Positions 32,746-46,719 are shown, counted from the first letter of the stretch. The stretch is DNA of 64,000 nucleotides from Pampus argenteus (GCA_036937835.1 CM072877.1:8012501-8076500); one strand, 5' to 3'. The notes: generated by a model from the letters alone, not told the origin. Program-made: numbers and translations.

Positions 32746-35700
32746 TAGGTATCCAAGGTGTTCTTTTTGATCTCAGCTGGAAACGAAGGAAGGCAAGCTG
32801 AGAGCCCAGCACCATGAACCTGGGCTGAAAGCCAGCTGCTGTAGGTGGATCTATACAACATCGGAAGCGTCCATTGATAGAAAAGAGGAAAAACTGTGTC
32901 GTCCATTGTGGTTTAAGACATCTCCATCAGAGACAGAAAACGGTATTTCCACACTAGTGGCATTTCTAGGAGGGTCTCGTGGGATTTAATGCTTATTATA
33001 TGAAGCTGGAAGCAACATTCCCACTGCAATTAATGTCTCGTAGTAAAAATGATGTGACAACAGAACAGACGGATTCTTCCAGGGTTGTTGTAGTAAGCAT
33101 ATATTTTAAACATGAAAAAATGTTTTAATTTACGAAAACCAAGCTTAATGTATCTTTAAAAAAAAAAAAGATTGTAGTTTGGTTTGGTTGTTTAAAATTG
33201 AAAAAGGTCAAGCATACTTCAAGCATTTTGATTCAGCTTTATATCTAATTAATTATAGTCATTTGATTAACATTTAACAAAAACTAAAAACATTTAAAGG
33301 TACCTAGTTTTCATCAGTCACATCTCTCCTTTTTGTCAGAAGTGGAATGTCTTCTAAGCATTTTGAGGCTTCAGCTGTCACCATTATTGTAGTGTACAGT
33401 TACCACGGTTACATGTATTGTCATTGCCCATCAGAGGTTAGTGGAAAAAGGTATTCCAGTGTCCAGGTCACTGTGCTCTGCAGTAACAGAGTGACTCTCC
33501 TCAGTAAATCCAGTTGTCATTTTCAAACTCTGCCTGTTTAAACAGAACCACTCACCCCCTGTGCTACTCACCTTGCATTACCACAACTACCTGCGCTCTC
33601 CACTGCAGAGAAGCTGATTCACTCACTTGTTCACTAAAGATTGTGGCAGATTGTGCTGTTGTTATACACTGAACAAGGCCAATGTGGGTTGGGAGACACA
33701 CTACTTAATCATCATCTTTATTTTTTTTTTGGTTTTTTAATTTGCACATACATTGTTGAACTTCATTATGGGTTGTTTCTGCTTTTTTAATTGAGTTTTT
33801 AATAATGCAATCAATGCAATAAGTACCTTCCCACAACCGTTGGATGCAACACAAAGACATTAATTAGCTAAACCTATTTGTCACCTTAGAAGAAACTAGA
33901 TAGATGTGTTAATATAAAGAAAGCACCACTAACAAGCATGCAAGAAGCCCAATGAAAAACAGAGCCTGTCTGAAAGGAGCGCGATCAATAGCAGGCCCCA
34001 TTCTTTTATTATTTCCTCAGGGTGGCACCTTTCCTAGATGTAGCCTACCAGGTTTATGGATTACTACCTTTTACTGGCAAGAACAACAGAAAAAGGAAAT
34101 GTTTTATTCACTATTGGAGTTACTGGAATTACTGTAAGGAATCTTGCTGTTTTAGATGACACTCAACTGGTTAAAGCCAGCACTCTGAGGCTATACATCT
34201 CCTGTGTGTGTGTGTGTGCTAGTGGCTAGTGTTTTGTAGCTGTTTGAATAGAGGGTGGAGGTCAAGGGTTGCATACTTGAGTGTGTTTTGAAAAAATATG
34301 GAGGCCATAAAGGATCAGTTCACCCACACATTAAAAAAAAAAACATATTATAAAAAGAAAATGTGGACATTTAATTTGCAGTAGTTTTGAGATATCATTA
34401 GCACTTTAATATACAGGATACTTAACAGTGAATATTGAAAAGGAACTGAATAAAGCATTATATTCTGTAGTAGATGACTTGCAGATACTTTACTTTCATT
34501 ATGTAATGATAATCTACTTACTGACCACTTCCTTGTGTGAGTCATTTCTGTATAACATGTATGTGTAATGTATTGTGCTCTAAATATGATTATGAAAATA
34601 TTTTTTGAGAATCTTACTGTCTCTGGTTTGTTATTTAGGAACTAATTGTAATGTGAATTTCCCAGTTATTACTTAGTGGATAACTTCTTATCATTTCTAA
34701 ATTAATTATTCTCATCATTATATGTATTTATTGATTCCAGAGTTATACAGGAATATAGAGCTATTCATTTCTACCTCATTCTTCTCTAAGTACTCACAAT
34801 TTAGTGCAGTGTATTGTAAACTGTTACTGAGATACTGCTACTGCCCAAACTTGTGCTCCCAAACCCAATAAAAAAGAATGATTGCAGTGCTCACAGCGTT
34901 GAAAAATAACATTTGAGAAACTTTGCAGCAGCAGTTTGTCTTTCTAAAAAGTAATGGCCATTTTCACTGTGGATAATCCAGACCGAGCTGTGAACAGTTA
35001 TCAGACAAAAAAAAAAAAAAATCTACTTTCAACCAGAAAACTAGTCCGACCCAATGTTGAATGTTTAATGTTTTCAGCAGCACGAATTGAATTCTATTCA
35101 CTGCTCCTGTATTAGGCTGACAGTTTGGAGACAAAAGTTCAGTACATAAAACATAAAACTGAATCAATCTGCATAGCTCGATACCACAGAGGTAAAAATA
35201 ATAATAATATTAATAATGTTTGTGATTTTCAAAACTCCACCGTCTAGGAGTACACATGTGTGAAAGAGATGGTAAACAAAGTCTATCGCTGAAGTGATAG
35301 ATCTCCTCTTTGTCTGACTGTAACACATCAACATAAAAATTCATTTCTGACTTATGCTGTGCTGCCTTGACTATGCATACTGCACTGCATAAAGCAATGC
35401 ACTCGCATATGGACAATCAAAGAAATGTATACAGCACAGTCCCCTCAACAAATTATTGTTTTGTTTTAATCATATTTTGTGGAATGTGCTTGTTTCACTT
35501 ATTGATTTTTCATTTTTGTTCATTTATTTTTTCAGGAGGGTTATTTTACACTGTGATGGTCACATGCTAAATTGATTTTATTAGTCATTCTTACTGACTC
35601 ATTCTTAATAACAACAACGTAATTCCCCTTTGAATGTCTGGACTTCTTTTCGTCAACACATTTACCACTTCTCTCTTTTTTTTTGGGGGGGGGGGTCAGG

Positions 35701-36078
35701 ATTGATGAAGCATGATTTGCTGGCGTGTCAGATGGATGGTGCAGGAAATGGATCACTTGCTTTGATTAAAGCACCCCGCTTGGCTGGCTTTGTACATCAT
35801 AATCTAAGAATGGATTACTCTGCAATAATGTGGGTCACAATATTTAGCAACAGTGAAGGCAAAGCGGCTACAGTGCACGGAAGAACAATGCTCATAGGAA
35901 AGATTACAATTAGATGTAGCTTTACATTGTGCGATTAAATTGTGGACTGTATACAGAAAAATCATGGCTACACATTAAAAAAGTGATTTTCCCACTCCAT
36001 CCATCCATATCACTCCTTTGCTCCTGCCACTGAATGTAAAGGTGAACGTGATGATGGCTGTGCAGAGCCCCTGTGTGA

Positions 36079-36110
36079 GTGTGTGTGTGTGTATATATAT
36101 ATATGTGTGT
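36079..36110. repeat. Compound (GT)n(AT)n(GT)n microsatellite
   Basis: GT units pass into about six AT units and back to GT. Confidence 0.9.
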
Positions 36111-36326
36111 TCGTGCATGCACACATGCCTGTGCATGTGATTGAGTGTACTGAGTTATTGACCTCTAGCGAGGGAGGAGCATTAATGTCCACTGTGCCGT
36201 GAAACCAGCCTACATCCCCGTGTCCAAGGTGACTGGCACTGCCCCGTCCCATGGCACACTTCTGCCTCTGATGGATTGACTGGGCCTTGGAGAAGGACCT
36301 CTTGTAGTCTACTGTTTCTTTCTCTT

Positions 36327-36348
36327 TGTGTGTGTGTGTGTGTGTGTG
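36327..36348. repeat. (TG)11 microsatellite
   Basis: A perfect TG array. Confidence 0.9.
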
Positions 36349-38578
36349 AGCATGGACAAAAAAAACTTTTAATTGTCTGCAGAATACAAGTTTTGTTTTG
36401 TCTTCCTCCATGGCTTGTAAAAACCGCTGTTCCCTCAGTAACTCCTCAGGACCACTTATCAGGACTGAGCCTCTCCCTCCATGCCTCATGCTAATGAATC
36501 CCTGTACACTTTCTCCTCTCTAATGATCCTCAGGAAATGCTCCCCTCTTGTCTCCCTCTTATCACTATCTCCCATGCTCCTTTCATTTATCTAATGCACT
36601 TTCATTTAAGTAACATATAAATGAAATGTGCCTGCAACATTTTCTTCCAATCATGTTCTCCTTATCGCTTCTCCTCTTTTCCCCTCTGTACACTTGTGAT
36701 TGAATAGATGAGCCAGACACCCGGAGGATAGTGCTAAAACTCCCACACAAGACTGTATTGTAAAGTACATGCCGGTTCCATTTATGGGATGAGTTATAGA
36801 TTTTCCTGCACCGTATGTGAAAGCAGGAATGTTGGGAAACTGCTAACAACATACCTAAGTTGGAGATTTGATTATAGGCTGCCACTTGCAGCTTTGCCAG
36901 AAAAATATTAAATGAAAGCTTTGGTTGTCAATCAGTGATTGATTATGGACAGAGAAGTGAGGACACGTTCAATCGATCGTTGTATATAGCTGATATGTAA
37001 CATGGCTGATATACCTTCAGTTCAAACAGCTGCAAAACACCAATTTAATATAACGTTAGAATAATATTATTTTGATATAGTAGATACAGTGTTTATACTT
37101 TAAAGTTAGAAAGAAAAATATTTATTTATTTGGTATTTTGCCTTTCAAAAAAATAACCCCAGTACCTAAAATATACTTATTTAAGTACTGCACTTTTTAG
37201 TATTCTCAAGTAATACAATTGACGTTGACATTTCAAAAGGGTACCAATGTAACATTTATTTATAGTCACTTATTAGTTACATTCAAAGCATGTGAGCTAG
37301 TAAAATATGATGCTTGGATTTTTTTTTAGATTTAACTACTCAACAGTATGTTAAGATATTGTGATTCACTTCACAATAATCCTATCGTATTGCAATATAA
37401 ATTTTAATATTTACCTACATTTCACAGTCAAAGTCATTCTAAATTATACTTATCACAACTGAATTCCCTTTGATGAATAACAACCTCAAGCTTGTAACTT
37501 GTCTTTTGTGTACACCAGGCTATTTGTGTGTACATGTTGTTATGAGTTTATGTAAACCTCCCATCATCTTCATCTATTCCTCACTGTATAGTTTGCCGTC
37601 AGTACTGACTGATAAGCTGCTTTGACCCTGTGTGTCTACATGTCCCTGCAGTCGATGAAGATGATGATTGATGTTTCAAGTGACATTTCTCAGCTAATAA
37701 CCTCTTATCCTATTGATTCCCTGCCCAGATATCCTGCACTGCTCTCTCTGAACAAATGGATTTTTTCCCCTGTTGTCCTTCCACCCACCCATCTTCTTTC
37801 TCATGTTTCTGTATTTCATAGAATATCTCACATGGACATTTCAGACCTCTTTTTTTCATTTTTTTTTTGTACTCTATGTAGCACACCCCCCCTGGCTAAA
37901 CTCCACGACAAATTAAAACCAAATAATACCCTTTTTAGAGAGTGGCCCACTTCAAAAGTCACCCTGTAGTTTGCCTACAGGAGCGACTGTCACTGCAGTT
38001 ATTGTACTTCTGAAAGGGCAGAACAGGGAAGGAATTGAAAAAGAGCACTGCCAAAAATCCAGTCTTGAGTTACCAGAGTCTTTGAGGAGCTTCTCAAAGG
38101 AAATGATGTTTCTGCACACCCATATCACGAAGACAATCACTGCACACTCACTCACATCTTAATTGGGTATACAGAGACTGCCAGTTGTTCAACTAACTTT
38201 CACATTTTCATTGAAAAATTCACACTTTCCTCATTGTGTGACTTTTAGATCTGAACACTTTGTATTCATATATTCATACCAACAAAAAAAAATAAAAAAT
38301 AAGGTGCAACCAAGGAAAAGGGTAAAAATTCTTCAAATGTCAATGAAAAGGCTTTAGTTGTTTGCTAATAAAAACAGCAACTGAGAAATGTATCGTAAGA
38401 TATATAATAACAATAGATAAATAGATGATTAGATAATTACATTATGTCATAGTCATACTAATTTCATTAGATGTATCGTGATGTGCACAAACAGACGCTT
38501 TTGTTGTCTGTACACATCTGTCTTCATGGTGATCCCTCATGTTGTATTTTTCTTAGTATTGATTCATCATAATTTAGT

Positions 38579-38603
38579 ACACACACACACACACACACAC
38601 ACA
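38579..38603. repeat. (AC)12 microsatellite
   Basis: A perfect AC array followed by ACAGACAG-type imperfect units to about 38620. Confidence 0.95.
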
Positions 38604-39953
38604 GACAGACACACAGACACAGTGTGCGAATGTGTGTGTGTGAACAGTGAATGGTTTGATTTTCTGTCCATGTGTTTCTGTGCAAATGTTGATTACAGCT
38701 ATCGAGACAAAAATGAGCCTGAAGCCTAATAGACTATCATTTAGTCATTGCAGTTATTTCCATGATTAATTAGCCTGTACTCAGTATTATGCTGAATAAG
38801 AATGTCTATATATCCCTCCAATATAAATGAATGCTGCAGACACTCGCATTTAACGTTGACAGTCCATAAACAACTGGAAAGTATAAAAATATTTAAAGTA
38901 TACAGTCTGTACCGAGAATATTTATGTTCCTGCATAATTTTTGCCAAAGGATAGTTGCTAATAACATTGACGTATATTAAACTGGTTAACAGAGAGCGGA
39001 ACTACATTTAAAAAAGGAGCGATTCAACTTTTAGCAAATAGAGCCAATGTAATGGCTATAAGTGAAATAATAAACCTCAAGCCTGCAAATTAGCCCATAC
39101 GGATGAATGTGTCTGTAGGGGTTGTTTCATCCAAGTATTTGCCTATTAAATTATGCATTCACATCGTGTCTGTCATACAATTGCAATCTAACAAGTCAGG
39201 ATGACATACCACTGCGGTTACTGTTGACCATCAAGACTAAAAAAAGAGAAATTGATCTCTTTGCACCAAATCATTCACCGTGTTTAAAACATTTCAAACC
39301 GTGTGATGTCGTATTTATTGCTGACAATCGTATTTGTTCAACCCACAAGCTATTTTTAATTCTGTTTGATTAAAACCTGCCTGCTTCATTTAGTAACAGC
39401 TCTCGGAAATGACATTAAATATGTTAATGGGGAAGGAACAGATATGTAATTGTGTGTTATTATAGACATCTTCAATTTAAACACCGATCATCATTATGCT
39501 TAGCTCAGTGTAAGTAGAGGGATTTAATTGAGGGTGAAGACAGTTGCAACAGTGACGTTTGATGACACAAATCCAAAATAACAGTATCATAAAACATCAG
39601 ACTGACGTGAGTTATGGAAAATAAATCTCATCTATGCATAACAAGCATTTGCATTATGCCACTGTATATTTGATTCCTTATAATGATTAAGGAACTTATC
39701 GCTTTTATTTGACTATATGCACACATCTAGATCACATTTCAACCCATCTTTTCATCATTGCAATAGGCTGATTTTTTCAGACTTAATAAATAATCAGCCT
39801 ATAAATTAGAAGCAAGCTGTAGGAGTGTAGCAGCAGTTCACTTAGTTATATAAGAGCACTTTGCCAAGAGCAAGAAGTATGACTCCACATTATGTGAAGT
39901 CGTCAGCACTTACAAATAAGTGGGTATCACTTTTTTTAATGATGCACAATGGC

Positions 39954-39974
39954 AAAAAAAAAAAAAAAAAAAAG
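39954..39974. repeat. (A)21 homopolymer
   Basis: An uninterrupted A run. Confidence 0.95.
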
Positions 39975-40130
39975 TCTGAGGCTTTCCTCAGCATTACTGA
40001 AACAGTTGTGGGTGTGTCCCTTATTAAACAGATAGGATCCTGCTGGTGATTACAGTCAGCTGATACAAATCATCCAAACAGGAAAAATAGTGATTAATTT
40101 GCACACTAACAACCAAAATTGTAGGTAAGT

Positions 40131-41115
40131 AGCTCAAGTGCCTTCCACTGTTCATCTTTGAAATTGGAATTGGACATGATTTACAAAGGCACGCTCCAGT
40201 CTATACAATGTCTCACAGCTGACAATGCAAATCAGAGCAAAAACCAAGCCACGAGGTGGAAAGAACTGCCTGCAGAGCTCAGAGATGGGAGGCATACATC
40301 TGGGGAAGGATACGAAAGAGCACAGTGGCCCCCATAATTCTTAAATGGAAGAAGTCTGCAACAACCAGCACTTTTCCTAGAGCTAGCCATCCGGCCAAAC
40401 TGAGCAATCATAGGGAGAAGGGCCTTGGTGAGAGAGGTTTGATCTCAATGCAAAGTGTCATATCATGAGGAAACCAGGTACTGCTCATCTCCTGCTTAAT
40501 ACCATCCCAATGATGAAGCATGGTGGTGCAGCATCATGCTGTGGGGTGATTTTTAGTGGCAGGGACTGGGAGAATGGTCAGGGTTGAGGGAAAACCTGAG
40601 CGCTCAGGTCATCATACTGGGCCTAAAGTTCACTTTCTAGCAGGACAACAACCTGAAGCGCACAGCCAAGACAGTGCAGGAGTGACTGAGGGACAACTCT
40701 GTGAATGTCCTTGAGTAACCCAGCCTTGAACCCAATTGAACATCTCTAGAGAGAGACGGTCATCTAACCTGACCTGCAGAGAAGGAGGATCTGCAGAGAA
40801 GAGTGTCAGATAATCCCCAATTCCAGGTAGTGTTATACCCAAGAAGACTCAAAGCTGTAATTGCTACCAAAGGTACTTCAACTAAGTACTGAGCAAAGGT
40901 TTGAATATTTATGTTAATGTGATATTTCAGGGGTTTGTTTTATTTTGTTTTGTTTTTTTCTCAAATTTGCAAACATTTCTAGAATTCAATTTTTTTGCTT
41001 TGTCATTATGGGAAATTAAGAGTGGATTGAGGGGAAAAGTGAATTTAAATGATTTTAGCATAAGGCTGCAACATAACAAAAAGTGAAAGGGTCTGAATAC
41101 TTTCTGATTACACTA
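40131..41115 (+). mobile_element. Dead Tc1-type DNA transposon, left end missing
   Basis: The whole stretch follows a common fish Tc1 element, from TTGGACATGATTTACAAAGG in its 5' part to the right terminal repeat, AGTGAAAGGGTCTGAATACT TTCTGATTACACTA. The matching left terminal repeat is not found; the copy begins within the 5' non-coding part at AGCTCAAGTG. An internal deletion near 40440-40500 removes part of the coding region between GAGAGAGGTTTG and AAACCAGGTACTGCTCATC. The right end is immediately followed by a TG microsatellite. Tc1 elements move by cut-and-paste into TA; this copy cannot encode its enzyme and lacks one end. Confidence 0.9.
40251..40892 (+). pseudogene. Tc1-type transposase pseudogene
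   Basis: The usual start ATG is ACG here (40251-40253), and the following codons read TRWKELPAELRD, close to the family N-terminus. Later the DDE region is recognisable. QDNNLKRTAK lies near 40640 with a stop just before it. LNPIEHL is recoverable near 40725-40745, but across frameshifts and a stop. The C-terminus YPRRLKAVIATKGTSTKY ends at the TGA at 40890-40892. A deletion removes the central part, including the expected first catalytic aspartate. An intact member would bind the terminal repeats through its paired helix-turn-helix domain and cut with the DDE domain. Confidence 0.85.
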
Positions 41116-41121
41116 TATATT

Positions 41122-41125
<4 letters not shown>

Positions 41126-41159
<34 letters not shown>
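41126..41159. repeat. (TG)17 microsatellite
   Basis: A perfect TG array starting about 10 bases after the Tc1 right end. It may have grown from TA/TG sequence at the insertion site. Confidence 0.95.
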
Positions 41160-41160
<1 letters not shown>

Positions 41161-41401
41161 ACCAATCAAATGCATACATAATACATCAATACTACACATT
41201 CATTAAAAAAGTGCAAATGTTTTAAGCTGATTCGGTTTGTAGTTATTGTATCCTATATGCCTCTCTCGTGTTAATGGCCTAACAATCATGATACCCGCAA
41301 AGCGTAGACTACAAACTCAATGGCCTGCAGAAACGAAGTGAATTAAAGCTACAGATCTCCCATCTCTGCTACTACTCTTATGTTGGGAAATCCTAATTCT
41401 C

Positions 41402-41423
41402 TTTTTTTTTTTTTTTTTTTTTT
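41402..41423. repeat. (T)22 homopolymer
   Basis: An uninterrupted T run. Confidence 0.95.
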
Positions 41424-42579
41424 GCCCACATAGCAAAACCCATCATTTTGATAGGAGATAGAAGAAGACAGTAGATAAGATCCAGAGTATTTTTGTTTTT
41501 GAGGAGGATGATTAGATACTAAGAAGCTATCGCTGTTATTTTTCATGAATCTTAGACAATCATGTCTGAAATATTTTGGCCATAATTATTTACTTGGAAC
41601 ACAGATTATCTGTCTTACTCTTCCTCAGATCTGAAATTTTATTCTTAACAGTTGACTATAGGGCATTATTACAATACTCTCTTGACTTCAGGAATGGAAA
41701 TGGATGTATTATGTACGACACACACAAAGAAAAACTTAAGTGTCACTTAAATGTCTCTATAAATTAATTTTTTGATGTCACAGTTGTTTTGCTTAATAGT
41801 TTTTTCTTTTAACACCCAAAAACGCCATTCTCTATAGTTTAAACTATTCATATCATCAACACAAAACACATGGATCATTAAGCCAGACATTCTGCAAACA
41901 AAACAGTTTGTGAAGCCAAACCGTCACAGAGCCCACTTGGCAACCAAACTACAACATAGACTGATAGCTGTAGTTCTAACAAGAAGTACTTGCTGTATTC
42001 AACAACATCTCTCACAGGTGGCAAAGAATGTGAGCCGTAGACAGGTGTGGTGTCGTGTGTTCATTTTCCATGCCATTAAAGTGACACACCAGTCCCATGC
42101 TGCTGTCAATCACTGAAACCTTGTACGGCTGCAAAATAATTTAGAGTAAAAATGTGTGAATTTTACACACTTGCATAGAGATGCTCTGAGCAAAAGAAGA
42201 GCAGGAGGATCCTACATCAGCGAGTCACTGTATCCGCGAATCATCTCATCTCATCATGTAGTTCACAATGACTAACTCATATAGTTAATGTGCATAAAAT
42301 GCTGATGTTGTCTGCACTTCGTTTATTTTAATATGCATTAGTCTGCGTGGATTCTGCACGCATTTAAAAGCGGCTACTTACTATTTATAAAAAAGGCTGT
42401 TCGAGATTACAAAGAAACTTGCACATTTGTTTTTAATTATATATTAATTATCAGATGATGCGTTGAGAGTTTTAAAATGGGGGCTTTAAGAATATGTTGA
42501 GAAGTCAATTCTAATTAAAAATGATATGCTTTCATTTTTTTCTCCCTTTTTATTTATTATTAATAATCAGCAACACTTT

Positions 42580-42604
42580 TTAATTTAATTAAATTAAATT
42601 AAAT
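42580..42604. repeat. (TTAAA)n pentanucleotide tract
   Basis: About five AATTA/TTAAA units, perfect in the second half. Confidence 0.85.
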
Positions 42605-45442
42605 CAGTGCCTTCAGAGGAATATAGAGAAATATGTGCAGAGGAGGTGCTGAATGTATATGAATTGTTTTCATTTAACATTCTGTTATGAAACTACAGAG
42701 ACTGAAAAGTTAGACGGACACACACCGATGAAAGGACTGCTGTAATGATTTAATACATGTGTTAAATGTAAGAGAAGTGTATAACAATCTTCTTTTCTTC
42801 ATAGAAAATGTGTTTTTGTTTGGGTTTTTTTTTTCCGCTTTGCTGCATTTATATTTTTCCAGTATCTGCAAATGCATTCAAGTGGAGCCACTGGCTGCTG
42901 TGCTGTCATCCCTACCTCCTAGCCTCCCTGCTGTGCGCTACCTCCTCTGATGGCACATGTTAGCTGCGTGGGTTTAGGGGGGGGACTGCAACCTTTTTTT
43001 TTATTTTTCTCTTGGTTTATTTGAAGGGTTTTCTTTCAGGGCTCTGTCACCTTGGCCTTGTTAAACATTGTAATGGGACACTTTCTCCCATCAGCTTCCT
43101 CTCTTCAAGAACACAGAAGAGGAGGATATTGTAGGTTGTGGACAAATTGAGACAAAGATAGATGAGACAGCTGAGGGAGATTGGTTCTAGCATTAATGAG
43201 CTGAATGTGGATACATTTGTCAGCACTGAAATTTCAGGCTTCTGCGAAGGGGGATTTTGGTTCTGGGTCCTAACTGAGAGAGAGCTTTGTGTTTTGTTTT
43301 GTTTTTTTGTGATTTTTATTTTTTTTTTAATTAGCATCACTTCACATAAAGAAATGCAAGTTTAATTACCAGAGGTGTATTTCTAAAAGCTTTGATCAGG
43401 AAGGTCTGCTCTATTAGTCAACTTTTTCAAGTCTTCCAATTCCCTGAGTGAATTCTATTGAAGGTAAGGTTGGAATAAAGAACAGATTTTTTGTGACTAA
43501 AACATGTTTTTCTTTACATTTTATCCAGCTCAGGTTGTTTTCGAGGCTCTTTGATAAGCCTGAAGTATGTATAGTTGTAAATCAGCTTGCCAATTGTCTT
43601 ACGAACAGATTTGTGATGGGTATGTATGAGGTTGAAACCTTACGAAGGGTGCCGTTTTCAGTGTTTTGCTTTTTCACATTCCTACATAGGCTTTTTGTAT
43701 TGTTTCTTCTACAAAGTTCCCCCTGCAAACTCTTAATAGCTAGATATGATTTCCTGCCATAGTACAACACTTTCTCATCAGATAAATAATACAATGACCA
43801 TGGGGGACCAACGGGGAAAGTGTTTTTGGTTCTGCTAAGTGTTCTACAGTGTAGAAAATGGTACTATAGGGGATTAAGTTCATGTCATGTTGGTCGTTGG
43901 GTAGAAATATTGTAAATAATGAGGAAATAAACACAAGAACCAAGAGGGAGTGAGTTAACTGAGTGCAGATGAAAAAAAAAGCATCAAGCAAATGAAGCAT
44001 GTTTGCGAATGTTTTAATGTCTTACGTGTTACATGCTTATGCTTAATTCATAATAATGTATTTAATCTGCAGAAATGTGGAACTCAACCTTGCAAGCGTT
44101 TTTTTCATTACGGCGCTGTGGAACATTGGAAACATGATTTGTCAATTAGTGCATCTAAGTGGAACTGATTATGACACATTCATCAAAATATGATTTGCTT
44201 AAATAAGCGCCACCTCCCACGCCATTCACTCATACCCGTCCAAGTTCATACATTGAACACTTGCGCACAACATACAAAAGTCCAGCTTCTTCTTCTTTCA
44301 GGTAGTTCTTTTATCATTCTAACATGTGTTCAGTAGAAAAATAAATGTCTGTGTACAATCAAAAAATTCAATATTTACTTACTTTCCCTGTGATTCTTGT
44401 TCAGTGGAGAAAGAAACAAAGTTAGAGGCATAAAAAATGTAAATCTAGGAATCAAACAGAGACAGACAAGAAAGATAAACAAAAGGGTTGTAGGAATAGG
44501 AAGGCGGGGAAGATGACAGAGGAAAAGAGAGCTTGCACAAAGTGAAACCAAACATTCTGTCTTCTGTTACCTCAAGCGATGCATGCCTCTGCTTCCATTA
44601 ACCTCCGCGAAGACAAGAAGAAAAACAAACGGATACTCTCCGCCTCTCTCTCTCCTGTACCCAGTAGTGCATGTGCTGCTGAGGTGGGGAACGGATCACG
44701 GGCGATACAGATTAGGAGTCAACAGGGTTCCCTTCATCTGGCTGGATGCAGCTGGAGGGCCGATTAGACAAACCGAGCGTGGGTGAGAAAGGGGACGCCC
44801 GATGCTATCACGGCTTCTCAAACTCACTTCCTCGCTGGGAACTCGGCAGACTACCGTGAAATTGATCAAGCTCCCCAAAAAGATGTCGCAGTATGTGTGA
44901 GTGACATGTCAACGGAAGGAAATGAGGATAACTGCTATGTGAATTTGCCTGCAGGTCATGAAAAACCTTTTTGGCTGTTTGTTATTTATCAGATTCTGTT
45001 GATTGGGGTTGAAGGTCAATTTGGCCGTTTTGGTTTGTTCAGTATAACTGGCTTGACCCCAAACGCAGAGAATCCTTTTTTCTTTCTTTTTATACATACA
45101 GTGTGGCGAATTGAACAACTTATAATGCTGCTACAGCAAGAAAATCAGAAGAATTTAAAGAAAATAAATGATAGAGGAACTTGGGCATCTTTACTGATAA
45201 TCACTCAAAGTTCTGTCAAAACAGTTCAAGGTTGGTTATATACAAGCAAGTCAGAAAATGTCATAAAAATGTCAAAAAAACTCTCGCCCACGAAAGGTCA
45301 CAGTGGGAGTTTGCCTTTGCTTTAGCTCGCATTACCTTGCCGTTCGTTTCATTTTGCAATCTCTCTCTATTTTGCCGGATGAAGCTCACTTTGACAGTTG
45401 CAGTAATGCCGGGTTGTGGAATGAATGTTAAAAACGTGACTT

Positions 45443-45568
45443 TTGGCTATAGCTATGATTAAAGCAATGGCTGATTGCGTTTATGGTAATGGTTATTGGC
45501 TATGGCAGTACCTGTGACTGTTTTTATGGCTATTGCAATGGCTGCAGTTGTAGCTGTTACTATGGTTT
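45443..45568. repeat. Degenerate GGCTAT/ATGGCT-type repeat block
   Basis: TTGGCTATAGCTATG, TTATTGGCTATGGCAG, TTATGGCTATTGCAATGG and ACTATGG recur loosely over about 125 bases. It looks like an old, diverged short tandem array; no clean unit length remains. Confidence 0.5.
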
Positions 45569-46079
45569 CCAGCACCTAAGAATGGAACGCCGGCCTAGAA
45601 AGAGTTATAAACATGTTTCGCTGTATTTAAACCCGGCAGTTCTGTGTTAGCAACACACCCCAGGAATTCAATAAGAGCGTCATTCATGCATGCTGTTAGT
45701 GTTACACTAATCCAAACTATAGTCAAAATGTTTGTTACAACCATAGGCACAGTAGCCTGACTCACCTACAGTACCAGGCTACACCCACACACATGCACAC
45801 AGAATGCAAGAAATAATGGAAGATTATTATTTTATACCATTTCCGTATAAACATCTTGACTGCTATACTTACTAAAAATTTTATAAAAATTTTATATAAA
45901 ATTCCAGCAATGGCATTTATCAACAGACATTAATGAGATGCTGAAATGATGAGCATTTTTAACAGATCTTTTCTCTGTTGCAGTGATAAAACAAGACGGT
46001 ATATGAAATGCTGAATGTCTCTCTAGATATAAACAAGGTAAAACAAAAACAAAACTAATAGAAAGTGGATATCCTGATT

Positions 46080-46084
<5 letters not shown>

Positions 46085-46122
<38 letters not shown>
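46085..46122. repeat. (CT)19 microsatellite
   Basis: A perfect CT array. Confidence 0.95.
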
Positions 46123-46126
<4 letters not shown>

Positions 46127-46699
46127 CAAGGTTTTCAGTTTTCCTGTAGACCGCAGATATTATCTCTCTTTTGCGACGGTTAAAATGATAGCGATCTCTC
46201 ACTCTGGTTGGTTTTAAACATTTGGCAGAAAGGATATCCTGCTTCCATGTCAGATCAGCTTCCTCAAAGATACCCTCTTCCTAAATGGTTTCAATTTGAT
46301 CAATATAGGAAGCCGGCACTCACTAAAATGAGTTCATCAGATTTGGGCCATGGGATCTGGGATTGTTTGAATGTAGTCACTAGAACTCCCTATATGTGTT
46401 TTTTCTCTCTTCTTCTCTATCTCTCTTTCATTTTCACTTTTTCCACCGCCTGTGACCTACGCTTCTTCCAGTCACTCCTCCCAAACGGGATCTGGGTCAT
46501 GTTGACCTTTTATCTGTTAAACAAACAACTAAAGTGACCTGACAGCATAGATTGCATTTTGTGCCAACTTGCAATTTTTGTTTTCTAAGACAGGCTAAAT
46601 TTGTTTGCTCTACATTTACCATTTTTTTTATCTGCAACACTTAAAAGCATCATATCCTTTCACTGCAGGCCTAGCTTTGATGCTGGATTTGACGATTAC

Positions 46700-46719
46700 A
46701 AAAAAAAAAAAAAAAAAAA
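46700..46719. repeat. (A)20 homopolymer
   Basis: An uninterrupted A run of about 20 bases. Confidence 0.9.

Larger units (their letters stand above)
32746..40130. other. Non-coding stretch with GT/AC microsatellites
   Basis: No gene is recognised. It holds GT, TA and AC arrays near 34204, 36079, 36327 and 38579, T/A runs and a G run near 35686. Frames of 159 codons (36010-36489, minus), 115 codons (37622-37969) and 102 codons (35630-35938) have no recognisable domain; the first crosses two GT arrays. Blocks at 35740-35940 and 36150-36300 contain few simple repeats and could be regulatory. Confidence 0.5.

Noticed and set aside
36010..36489. 159-codon open frame, minus strand
   Set aside because: It runs through two GT/AC microsatellites (His-Thr repeats) and joins unrelated unique sequence.
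38579..38640. CRISPR-like short repeats
   Set aside because: They are AC and ACAGAC simple repeats without spacers; no array with direct repeats and unique spacers exists in the window.
40500..40560. Hope of an active Tc1 transposase at 40 kb
   Set aside because: Start codon lost, internal deletion, several stops and frameshifts; only one terminal repeat remains.
44783..45325. 180-codon open frame, plus strand, the longest in the window
   Set aside because: No recognisable domain, AT-rich codons and no plausible exon boundaries; such lengths occur by chance across 64 kb and six frames.
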